DNA from: Mucilaginibacter sp. L294
GTDB lineage: Bacteria > Bacteroidota > Bacteroidia > Sphingobacteriales > Sphingobacteriaceae
Length of the DNA stretch: 47,184 bases
Direction: 5' to 3'
Assembly (NCBI RefSeq): GCF_001636615.1
Contig: NZ_LGEK01000034.1
Location: forward strand, 1 to 47,184
Made by a program: the position numbers and the translations under genes. The notes below the pieces were generated by a model. That model did no database searches and was not told the DNA's origin. It was given only the letters and a program-made list of their open reading frames with translations. Below are positions 1 to 7,474 of the stretch, one piece after another. Position 1 is the first letter of the stretch, and each line of letters opens with the position of its first letter.

Positions 1-19
1 AGATGTGTATAAGAGACAG
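1..19 (+). other. Tn5/Nextera mosaic-end adapter remnant
   Basis: The first 19 bases are exactly AGATGTGTATAAGAGACAG, the Tn5 mosaic end used in Nextera libraries. This is residual adapter at a contig end and not genomic sequence. Genomic sequence probably starts at base 20. Confidence 0.95.
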
Positions 20-110
20 GTTAAAACTAATGCAATAAACAATTACGTTATGCAATCAGGAATTTTTATATTGAAAGAACTTATCCACGCAGTTTTAACC
101 AATTAAAACC

Positions 111-1526
111 ATGAAAACAACGATCAATTCATTAGCCGATTTAATGGCAGCATTAAATAATAACGTGCCTCAGGATTTGGAATTGCAAACCTCTATTCTT
201 TGCCCATATTCGATTATTTTACCGGTTGGTTTTAATTTAACAGGAGTTAATAAAGAAAGCTGTATCATCAGTTTCAACAACAATGACGGTATTGGGCTTA
301 CCGCTAACAATGAGGTTTCTAATCTTACTATTCAAACCAACCCTAATAGCCGGGCTATTTATACATTAAGTAACCACCCGGATCTGGGAACCTTATCCTT
401 AAAAAATTTAACGGTTACAGGCCAGGTTCAAATATTAACCAGGGCCGGTACTAATAAAACTAAACTGCTTGCAGATAACATTGATATTGTGGCTTGTGAT
501 TCCCGCCGGTATTCAGAACAACCACAAAAATATGGCGTTAATGTTTACCAGGGGGCTTTTACGGTTTATAATTTTAACAGCGACTCTGATAGTATTATCA
601 ACGCTACATTAACAAACATTAGTTTAGGGCGAAAAGGTGCGCCGGTAATTGGGTCCGGCTTGTTTATTTGCGGCTTTGGTGACAATGGCGGTTGGGTAAT
701 AGCGGATACGATAACTACAGGCGATATTTACTCGAACGGGATGCTGCCTTTCGGGCAACCGGATATGATAACCGCCGGTGTTTTTATTGTAAATGGCGCT
801 AAAGTAAGCAACTTAACACATCATGGTTCAGTAACCACTTATGGTGTAAATGATATGGTATTGGATACCTGGGGACATGTAGAGAAATGGGTAGCCGAAA
901 AACCTATTACATCCTATGGGCCAAGCGGTATTGGTTTTGTGAATTTTGGTACAGTTGATGAATTTGACGCGAAAGACAAAATTGAAACTTTCGGCTCAGG
1001 GGCAAGAGGATTCAATCAGTATGACGGCACGGTTAAGAAAGCAGTTTTTCATTCCATTATCACACATGGAAACGGGTCCATAGGTATGCAGTTTAGTAAG
1101 GCTGTAGGCAGCATTGAGGTTAAAAACGGAGTTGAAACTAATGGATCATTAGGGCCGTCACTGGTTAAAGGGGTTATCATGACCCTTCCTGCTGATGCTA
1201 TTAGTGTTAAACCCGGTGGAGAAATAAGTAAACTGAAAATTTCAGGCGGTATTACAACCTACGGCGACAATGTGCATGCGTATCATGTAGAAGGGGGTAT
1301 TGTACATGAGTTGACCGTTAAGGGGAGTATAGTTGCCAATGGGGATAATTCAATTGCTATAGCTGTTACCAATAATGGTGAAACGCCTTTAACAAACGTT
1401 TCGGCCGTATCAAAAAAGGGAATAGCTATTCAGATATCTAATGGAAAAATTACTGACCGCACGGGCCTTTCTGCTAAAGGAGCCAAAGGAGATGTTGTAA
1501 ACGTAAGTCCTGATCTTATAACCTAA
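111..1526 (+). CDS. Predicted beta-helix repeat protein, function unknown
   Basis: The 471-residue product is rich in Gly, Asn, Thr, Val and Ile. It has short recurring strand-turn units (repeated patterns such as ITTYG, VTTYG, IETFG and VETNG about 20-25 residues apart), which suggests a right-handed parallel beta-helix like pectin-lyase folds. There is no signal peptide, no membrane segment and no recognisable catalytic motif, so a cytoplasmic location or non-classical export is possible. The ATG follows a short AT-rich leader, and the gene stands alone, converging on the next gene with a gap of about 50 bp. I do not recognise a named family. The fold is inferred from the repeat pattern only. 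Because the contig begins just upstream, its promoter context is lost. Confidence 0.75.
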   Translation: MKTTINSLADLMAALNNNVPQDLELQTSILCPYSIILPVGFNLTGVNKESCIISFNNNDGIGLTANNEVSNLTIQTNPNSRAIYTLSNHPDLGTLSLKNLTVTGQVQILTRAGTNKTKLLADNIDIVACDSRRYSEQPQKYGVNVYQGAFTVYNFNSDSDSIINATLTNISLGRKGAPVIGSGLFICGFGDNGGWVIADTITTGDIYSNGMLPFGQPDMITAGVFIVNGAKVSNLTHHGSVTTYGVNDMVLDTWGHVEKWVAEKPITSYGPSGIGFVNFGTVDEFDAKDKIETFGSGARGFNQYDGTVKKAVFHSIITHGNGSIGMQFSKAVGSIEVKNGVETNGSLGPSLVKGVIMTLPADAISVKPGGEISKLKISGGITTYGDNVHAYHVEGGIVHELTVKGSIVANGDNSIAIAVTNNGETPLTNVSAVSKKGIAIQISNGKITDRTGLSAKGAKGDVVNVSPDLIT

Positions 1527-1577
1527 TTTAAATGGGCACAATCATTTTAAAAATAGCAACCGTTATGATAAGCTGAT

Positions 1578-3356
1578 TTATGTGTTAAACAATGGCTGTT
1601 TTAACAACATATCTTCAAAAGCCTGTAATCGTGCTTTCGCATTATCAGGTAGTAGTTGTACCTCATCAAAAAGCGTTTTGTAATAGCTGATGCCATTTAA
1701 CAACTGATCTTTAAATTTCGTTAGTTGATTTCGCTTCTTGTCAGTTAAACCAAGAAGGTTTTGCTGAATATCTTTTTGCAGGTAACTGATATAAAGCTCC
1801 AACTCTTTTAAAAACATATGCGGGCGTGCTGCATTTTTTAAAACATCGAGTTTGCCATAAATATGCCCAACCATTTCATCAAGCGAGAAAGTCCGTCTAA
1901 AATAGGCCAGGTTAGGCCCCGGACAAATGGCCACGGCCGTATTCTCTTTAGGTTTTACAATATTGTATTTCAAATAGGCCGAAGAACAAAGCCCCTCGCA
2001 CAAGCAAGTTTTTTCGGTTATGGTATTGAATGAAGCCTGATATTCCGCCTCAGGCAAATGCATCGCTTCAAGTTGTTTTATTTTAAGTTTTTGATACTCC
2101 CTTAAAGCGGTACAAATTGGCTGCCCGGTAAACTCGGTATTACTGCACAAGAATTTTTTGGTGCAGGGGCTGCCCGGCCGGTTATTTTCAATACGGCTGA
2201 TCCTTTGCTGCTCGGAAGAACTATGTTTAAAATTGTTAAATAAAATGCCAAGCGGCGATGCGTTACTTAAGTAATAATCGCTTTCGGTGGCGCCAGTTAA
2301 TTTATCCAGGGTCTCTTCATCTACATTGGTAGCTTCGGGTACCAGCAGGAAGGGGCTACCCCAGCCGGTGGTATCTATATGGTAGTACGCTCTTAAAAAG
2401 TTGTTTTCGTTAGCAGTACCAATACCACCCTGTACGCTTACCTTTTGAACAGGCGCTTTTGTGATAAACATCCCTTTTTGTAACAGGGCGCTGTCATACA
2501 AACCGTAAAGTTCATCAAGCATTTCTACCCGGCGTGTCTTAAACTCTTCAAGAATTGGCCCGAGCAAAAAACCTTCGGTAGCAAACGCGTGTCCGCCACA
2601 ATTAAGGCCGGATTCGACCCTGAACTCAGACACCCAAAGCCCTTTTTTAGCCAAAAACTTAGCCTGTATAAATGCGGAGCGAAAATCGCTCACCTTAAGA
2701 GTTATTTTCTTGTTAAGCCGTTCGTTATCATAAGGGAAAAAATCGGGAAAACTTTCGAGATAGCTGTATAGCTTGGGGTTCATACCTGCAGATAAGATAA
2801 CTGACGATTGCAGCTCGCTTTGCGCGAACCCCCTTAAGGCGGCAAGCGCATCGGTGTTTTCGTCGCCGGTATAGTTACCGTTGGCGTTAAAGTTCATCTT
2901 ATCCACCTTGGCCATGATATTTACATCGATAGATCCCCTGGTGATTTTATTACGCAAAATGGACTGGAATAATTGTTTTTGCGCTCCGTCAGGATACTCC
3001 AGCATCAGGTCATAGCCCTGTTTCAGCTGTGATGTTTCGGGTAGCAGTTCAAAATAGTGGCAAAGGTCAGATCCTCCCTCAAATGGTTGTTGTTTTAGGT
3101 TTTCAAATTGCTGGTCAACCAATTTTTTCACCAGGTTTAAATAGGCGGTAATCCGGTTTGCCCTATAATCAGTTTCAGTTTTTTTAATAGGTATAAATGC
3201 TTCTTCGTTTTCATAAGCGTGGTATTCACGCATGCGCTCTATCAACTCATCATCAACAACAGACATGACTGATGAGATCCCGTAGCGTGCCACCTTTAGC
3301 GGGGTATCTATAGAAAAACCTAAATCTAAAACCGGGATATGAAATGTATGGCTCAT
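1578..3356 (-). CDS. Conserved protein of unknown function, possible FMN/TIM-barrel and Cys-rich domain
   Basis: I prefer the ATG at 3356 (MSHTFHIPVLDLG, 592 residues) because the regulatory palindrome at 3392-3403 and the -7 element at 3361-3368 lie inside the longer reading frame that would begin at 3404. The central part has CGGHAFATEGFLLGP and VQGGIGTANEN, which resemble phosphate-binding loops of FMN TIM-barrels (nitronate monooxygenase or glutamate-synthase-like), but I cannot assign a family. The C-terminal third is cysteine-rich (SPCTKKFLC, QPIC, then TCLCEGLC) and could bind a metal or Fe-S cluster. Its promoter matches those of the other genes around the FixL-like/CRP system, which suggests a role under low oxygen or stress. 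Function is unknown; an oxidoreductase is inferred weakly. Confidence 0.75.
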   Translation of the reverse strand: MSHTFHIPVLDLGFSIDTPLKVARYGISSVMSVVDDELIERMREYHAYENEEAFIPIKKTETDYRANRITAYLNLVKKLVDQQFENLKQQPFEGGSDLCHYFELLPETSQLKQGYDLMLEYPDGAQKQLFQSILRNKITRGSIDVNIMAKVDKMNFNANGNYTGDENTDALAALRGFAQSELQSSVILSAGMNPKLYSYLESFPDFFPYDNERLNKKITLKVSDFRSAFIQAKFLAKKGLWVSEFRVESGLNCGGHAFATEGFLLGPILEEFKTRRVEMLDELYGLYDSALLQKGMFITKAPVQKVSVQGGIGTANENNFLRAYYHIDTTGWGSPFLLVPEATNVDEETLDKLTGATESDYYLSNASPLGILFNNFKHSSSEQQRISRIENNRPGSPCTKKFLCSNTEFTGQPICTALREYQKLKIKQLEAMHLPEAEYQASFNTITEKTCLCEGLCSSAYLKYNIVKPKENTAVAICPGPNLAYFRRTFSLDEMVGHIYGKLDVLKNAARPHMFLKELELYISYLQKDIQQNLLGLTDKKRNQLTKFKDQLLNGISYYKTLFDEVQLLPDNAKARLQAFEDMLLKQPLFNT

Positions 3357-3360
3357 AGGC

Positions 3361-3403
3361 CAAAAGTAAACGAATGCCATGTGGATAAAATTGACCAGCG
3401 TCA
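3361..3403 (-). promoter_or_regulatory. CRP/FNR-type site and -7 element before the 592-aa gene
   Basis: On the minus strand TGACGCTGGTCA (3392-3403, TGA-N6-TCA) is followed by exactly 23 bp and then TACTTTTG (3361-3368), a perfect TAnnTTTG -7 element. The spacing equals that at four other promoters in this window. Only 4 bp separate the -7 element from the preferred ATG, so the transcript would be nearly leaderless, unlike the other members. Confidence 0.75.
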
Positions 3404-3637
3404 CACTTTAGCCCAATAGTTGTCATTATTTGTATGGTAAGATCAAGCAGTTTTGAAATATTAATGCCAACAAATTACAGTACGTGATTTTACTTAGAAA
3501 ACCACCCGCTACCACTGCGGCGATGAGTGTTTAAGCACAAGTTATGTTGTGAGGTTTTGGTTTACTTAAGCCCAGTTATAAAAAAGGAGGGGGGCAATCA
3601 GGTTTTTACAGAATGTGACCAGCGACATATTTTACGT

Positions 3638-3680
3638 GTCTCGGCGTCATTCCCCGGTCATCTATAATACAGCACTTTTG
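3638..3680 (+). promoter_or_regulatory. Promoter of the small membrane protein/adhP pair with a CRP/FNR half-site
   Basis: CACTTTTG at 3673-3680 resembles the TAnnTTTG -7 element. Exactly 23 bp upstream ends GTCA (3646-3649), the conserved right half of the palindrome; the left half is degenerate (GTCT). A second degenerate site, TGACCAGCGACA, lies at 3616-3627. This is the weakest member of the series. Confidence 0.45.
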
Positions 3681-3702
3681 TCATAATAAAAAATCAAACA
3701 TT

Positions 3703-4047
3703 ATGGCAACTTTAACAAACACCCCAGCTCAATGGAGCGAAGTTTCTTTAACAAATAGTAATAGTAACTTATTAACCAAAATTACTGCCTGGGCCGATAG
3801 GCAGACTCCTAACCGTACATTGTGGTTTATGGTTTCATTAATAGCCCAAGGCGTATTGTTTTTGCCAATCCCGGCTGTTTTACTTTATTACTTCCATGCG
3901 CCTATCGCTATACTGGCCGTAACCCTCGGGCTTTTCTTTTCTAATATTATAGCGGGTATGGGCGGTGCCGGCATCCGCGTAATGCTTGGTTTTTTTGCCT
4001 TCAGCATACTTACGCATTTACTAATGATAATTGTATTTACGCTATAA
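3703..4047 (+). CDS. Small three-helix membrane protein, unknown
   Basis: The 114-residue product has a polar N-terminus of about 38 residues followed by three hydrophobic segments: about 42-64 (MVSLIAQGVLFLPIPAVLLY), 66-88 and 90-113. No signal peptide or known motif is seen. It ends 3 bp before the alcohol dehydrogenase, so the two are almost certainly co-transcribed. Its promoter resembles those of the neighbouring oxygen/stress genes. I do not recognise the family, and the function is unknown. Confidence 0.7.
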   Translation: MATLTNTPAQWSEVSLTNSNSNLLTKITAWADRQTPNRTLWFMVSLIAQGVLFLPIPAVLLYYFHAPIAILAVTLGLFFSNIIAGMGGAGIRVMLGFFAFSILTHLLMIIVFTL

Positions 4048-4050
4048 ATT

Positions 4051-5085
4051 ATGATCCCAGAAACGATGAAAGCAGCCGTTATCCATGAATTTGGGCAACC
4101 GCTGGTCATAGAAGATGTACCGGTGCCAAAGCCGGGCAATAACCAGATACTCGTAAAAGTGGTAGCCTGTGGCGTTTGCCATACCGATTTGCATGCCGCA
4201 AATGGCGATTGGCCTGTAAAGCCACAATTGCCGCTTATACCGGGGCACGAGGCTATTGGCTACGTGGTAGCTTTAGGCCCAGGAGTAACAAATGTAGCCA
4301 TAGGCGATATAGTTGGCGCGCCTTGGTTGTACAGCGCCTGCGGCTGTTGCGAGTTTTGTATAACAGGCTGGGAAACCCTTTGCGAAGAACAAAAGAACGG
4401 CGGCTATAGTGTTAACGGCGGTTTCGCTGAATATGTGGTAGCAGATTCGAGGTATATAGCGCACTTTCCGAAAGGGATTAGCTTTGCCGAGATGGCACCC
4501 ATAATTTGTGCAGGTGTTACTGTTTACAAGGGGTTGAAAGAAACCGAAGTGAAGCCCGGCGAATGGGTAGCTATATCAGGCGTTGGTGGTTTAGGCCATT
4601 TGGCTGTGCAGTATGCAAAAGCCATGGGCATGCATGTTGCCGCCGTTGATATTGCCGACGATAAATTGGCACTGGCCAAACAGTTGGGGGCAGAGCTTAC
4701 TGTTAACGCCCTGAATGAAAACCCCGGGGCGGTTTTGAAGGAAGCTACAGGTGGCATGCATGGTGTACTGGTTACGGCTGTATCGCCAATTGCTTTTGAG
4801 CAGGGGATAGGCATGTTGCGCCGCAAAGGCACTATCGCGTTAAATGGGTTACCAAAGGGTAGTTTTGATCTGCCCATATTTGAAACTGTGCTTAACCGCT
4901 ATACCGTGCGTGGTTCCATTGTAGGTACCCGAAAGGATATGCAGGAAGCCATTGCTTTTGCGGTTGAAGGCAAAGTAAAAGCAGATATTCATACCGCTAA
5001 ACTGGAGGATATTAATAGAATTTTTGATGATATGCGTAAGGGGGATATCACCGGCAGGGTAGTGCTGCAGATAGCAAGTGAGTAA
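4051..5085 (+). CDS. adhP: Zinc-dependent alcohol dehydrogenase (AdhP-like)
   Basis: This is a medium-chain dehydrogenase/reductase of usual length (344 residues) that interconverts alcohols and aldehydes with NAD(P). The catalytic zinc ligands are in CGVCHTDLH and GHEAIG, and the structural zinc site is the four-cysteine run CGCCEFC-x6-C. The Rossmann glycine motif is GVGGLGHLAVQ. The family usually begins MKAAVIH, so the ATG at 4066 is an alternative start. It follows the small membrane protein by 3 bp. Its position beside D-lactate dehydrogenase and a FixL-like/CRP system suggests fermentative NADH disposal at low oxygen; that role is inferred from context. The enzyme class is secure, the physiological substrate is not. 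Confidence 0.92.
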   Translation: MIPETMKAAVIHEFGQPLVIEDVPVPKPGNNQILVKVVACGVCHTDLHAANGDWPVKPQLPLIPGHEAIGYVVALGPGVTNVAIGDIVGAPWLYSACGCCEFCITGWETLCEEQKNGGYSVNGGFAEYVVADSRYIAHFPKGISFAEMAPIICAGVTVYKGLKETEVKPGEWVAISGVGGLGHLAVQYAKAMGMHVAAVDIADDKLALAKQLGAELTVNALNENPGAVLKEATGGMHGVLVTAVSPIAFEQGIGMLRRKGTIALNGLPKGSFDLPIFETVLNRYTVRGSIVGTRKDMQEAIAFAVEGKVKADIHTAKLEDINRIFDDMRKGDITGRVVLQIASE

Positions 5086-5117
5086 TTTTATATCCATTTT
5101 ATATCCATCAAAAAGTA

Positions 5118-5144
5118 AAAGGCTACCCTATTCGGGTAGCCTTT
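5118..5144. terminator. Bidirectional intrinsic terminator between adhP and ldhA
   Basis: AAAGGCTACCC (5118-5128) and GGGTAGCCTTT (5134-5144) form an 11-bp perfect stem with a 5-nt loop. A-rich bases upstream and T-rich bases in the stem base make it usable in both directions, which suits these convergent genes. The remaining 180 bp up to ldhA show nothing else. Confidence 0.8.
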
Positions 5145-5323
5145 CCTGTTATATCAGATGGTCATGCTGGGTAGTTGGTTGAGCGTTCACAGCCTTGCAT
5201 CAAGCACCATTCAAATATTCCACAGAAAGCGTTTGCCGGTTTCTGTAACTTTAAGCCTCAGGTAGAATAGTTCAATCAAGGCTAATCATTAATTGGGTGT
5301 GCTGATGGGTATAATCCATGAAG

Positions 5324-6343
5324 TTACGATGCAGCGTGCGCAGGTGCCTGGCAATTTTTGGCACAGGCACAAGCTTTGCCAACGCATTTATTTTGCTGCC
5401 AAAGGTCGAGGTTTTTGATGGTCTGGTCGGCTATACCCTGCAAGGCTTCGCGGGTTAAATAAGCCTGGTGCGGCGTGATCAGTACGTGATCAAACTGCAT
5501 CAACTCCTTAAGTAAAGGATCTTCTATAGTGCCTTTTTTGTGCTCTTCAAAGAACAGGCCTTTTTCAAATTCATATACATCTAAACCTAAGTAACCAATT
5601 TTGCCGGCATAAATAGCTTGTATAACATCTGTAGTTTTGATGAGCGCCCCACGTGAAGTATTGATCAGCATTACGCCATCTTTCATTTGGGCTAAAGTAA
5701 ATTCATTGATGATATGCTTTGTACCCTCATTAAGGGGCAGGTGCAAGGATATAATATCCGAATTAGCATATAAATAGGGAAGGGTAACATCTTCGGCAAT
5801 GTTGTTGTTTTCAGGAAAGTCGAGGTCGTAACCTATTACTTTACAGCCCATCCCTTTAAAAATGGCTGCCGTTGCCAGGCCTGTATTGCCAAGGCCAATA
5901 ATACCAACTGTTTTGCCTGAAAAGTTAAAGCCCATGAGGCCGTTGTTGGTAAAGTTAAAATGATGGCTATGATCGTTGGCCAGGATAAGGTTGCGGTTAA
6001 GCGCGAAGGCAAGTGCAACCGCGTGTTCAGCAATTGCCTCGGGCGAGTAATGCGGCACATTTGCTACTTTTATACCGTGATTGCCGGCAGCTTCCTTGTC
6101 AATATGATCTGTGCCGGCAGAGCGGGTAGCGATATATTTAATGCCAAGGTTAGCCAACTTTTCAATTACCCCGGCAGAAACGTCATCGTTTGTGAAAACA
6201 ACAACCGCATCCTTACCCTCTGCATAAAATGTTGTTTCGGCACTCAGCGGGTTTGATATTAGGGTTATTTCGTGTTTTTTTTGATTGGCTTTTGAAAGGA
6301 ATTCCTTCTCAAATGGCTTTATGCTATACGCTACTACTTTCAT
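5324..6343 (-). CDS. ldhA: D-lactate dehydrogenase / 2-hydroxyacid dehydrogenase with Cys-rich tail
   Basis: This D-2-hydroxyacid dehydrogenase reduces pyruvate to D-lactate and reoxidises NADH. It shows the NAD-binding motif GIIGLGNTGLA, the catalytic arginine region (NTSRGALI), the glutamate region and the active-site histidine in ITPHQAYLT. ATG at 6343 gives 339 residues; the TTG two codons upstream is less likely. The last 20 residues are unusual, with CVGKACACAKNC, five cysteines after the normal family end, which could bind a metal or respond to redox. The upstream palindrome and a perfect TAATTTTG -7 element place it in the local CRP/FNR-type series. Fermentative lactate production at low oxygen is the likely role, inferred from family and context. 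Confidence 0.9.
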   Translation of the reverse strand: MKVVAYSIKPFEKEFLSKANQKKHEITLISNPLSAETTFYAEGKDAVVVFTNDDVSAGVIEKLANLGIKYIATRSAGTDHIDKEAAGNHGIKVANVPHYSPEAIAEHAVALAFALNRNLILANDHSHHFNFTNNGLMGFNFSGKTVGIIGLGNTGLATAAIFKGMGCKVIGYDLDFPENNNIAEDVTLPYLYANSDIISLHLPLNEGTKHIINEFTLAQMKDGVMLINTSRGALIKTTDVIQAIYAGKIGYLGLDVYEFEKGLFFEEHKKGTIEDPLLKELMQFDHVLITPHQAYLTREALQGIADQTIKNLDLWQQNKCVGKACACAKNCQAPAHAAS

Positions 6344-6362
6344 CCGCAATATTTTATTTTTT

Positions 6363-6405
6363 CAAAATTATGGCGAATAACTGTGGCTTTAGCTGACCGT
6401 GGTCA
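6363..6405 (-). promoter_or_regulatory. CRP/FNR-type palindrome and -7 element of ldhA
   Basis: GCTGACCGTGGTCAGC (6392-6407) has 7-bp arms around a 2-bp centre; its core is TGA-N6-TCA (6394-6405). On the minus strand it is followed by 23 bp and TAATTTTG (6363-6370), a perfect TAnnTTTG, then 19 bp to the ATG. This is the class II activator geometry shared with three other genes to the base pair. Confidence 0.85.
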
Positions 6406-6424
6406 GCCTTGAAAGTGATGCTCG

Positions 6425-7474
6425 TCAGTTTTTCATCTTGGCGATCCGTTTTTCATCAATCAGAGTAATAAGGCTACCTTTTTTTTCTATCAATCCCTCA
6501 TCCTTGAAATCTGTTAGTGTGCGGCTCACGGTCTCGGTGGCCATGCCTGTCATGGCAGCAAGGTCTTCGCGACTTATCTTAAATCCTTCGTGCATACCGT
6601 TTTGCTTATTTAAACGTAATAGAGATTCGGCCATGCGTTTACGTACCGAGTTGTAGGCAAGATGTAGCAATTGTTCTTCTTTATCCCTAACGTCATTAGC
6701 TAATATGCTGATGAACTCGCGTGCCACATCGGGGTATTGGTTGATCAGTTCGTCCAGCTGTTCTTTCGGGATCAGGCAAAGCTGCGAATCTTCCAATGCT
6801 GTTGCTGTATCGGCATAGGGCTCGTTAGCTAACATGGCGTTAACACCCAGGTAATCGTCAGTTGTGTATATTCCGGTCATTAATTCGCGACCATCCTCGG
6901 CAAGTTTCATGGTTTTGACCTTGCCGCTTAAAATAATATAAAGCCCGTTCCCTTTATCACCGTCATAATAAACTACCTGGTTCTTTTTAAATTGCCGGCT
7001 TTTGCGTTCAGCCACAATACGTTTAAGTTCTGCCAGCCCATTGTTTTTCGATAACAGGTTGTTTAATCTTTCCAGCGGGTTGCTGTAAAAGCTTTCCTGT
7101 AGCTCTTTCTTTTTTAAGCGGGTTTCAATGGCGTTAAGCAGTTCAATATCGTCAAAAGGTTTGGTCAGGTAATCATCGGCGCCCATTTCCATACCTTTCC
7201 GGAGGTCTACGCGTTCGGCTTTGGCCGTTAAAAATATAAAGGGTATGGTTGCTGTTTCGGGGTTTTTATGCAGCATATACAGTACGCCGTAACCATCCAG
7301 ATCGGGCATCATAATATCGCAAAGAATAATATCCGGTTTGTTTTTGATAGCCAGGTCGACGCCTGTTTTACCATTATTTGCCTGGTGTACGGTAAAATCG
7401 GCCAGTTCTAATATCTCAACGATATTTTCCCTGATGTCGGTATTATCTTCTATGATCAATACTTGCTTACTCAT
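6425..7474 (-). CDS. Response regulator fused to a CRP/FNR-type transcription factor
   Basis: The 349-residue protein has a receiver domain (about 1-120; acidic pair E9/D10, phosphoacceptor D53 in LCDIMMPDLDG, LTAK and TKPF), then a cyclic-nucleotide-binding-like beta-barrel (about 150-260) and a C-terminal CRP helix-turn-helix (ISREDLAAMTGMATETVSRTL). Only two cysteines are present, so the FNR-type Fe-S cluster is absent and sensing must come from the partner kinase. Its start overlaps the kinase stop by 4 bp (ATGA), a translationally coupled pair. In alphaproteobacteria FixJ activates transcription of FixK; here the receiver and a FixK-like output are in one chain. It is the likely reader of the TGA-N6-TCA sites around it (inference). 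Confidence 0.92.
   Translation of the reverse strand: MSKQVLIIEDNTDIRENIVEILELADFTVHQANNGKTGVDLAIKNKPDIILCDIMMPDLDGYGVLYMLHKNPETATIPFIFLTAKAERVDLRKGMEMGADDYLTKPFDDIELLNAIETRLKKKELQESFYSNPLERLNNLLSKNNGLAELKRIVAERKSRQFKKNQVVYYDGDKGNGLYIILSGKVKTMKLAEDGRELMTGIYTTDDYLGVNAMLANEPYADTATALEDSQLCLIPKEQLDELINQYPDVAREFISILANDVRDKEEQLLHLAYNSVRKRMAESLLRLNKQNGMHEGFKISREDLAAMTGMATETVSRTLTDFKDEGLIEKKGSLITLIDEKRIAKMKN

Noticed and set aside
5086..5323. Possible small gene between adhP and ldhA
   Set aside because: Apart from the terminator no start codon with a plausible coding frame was found.
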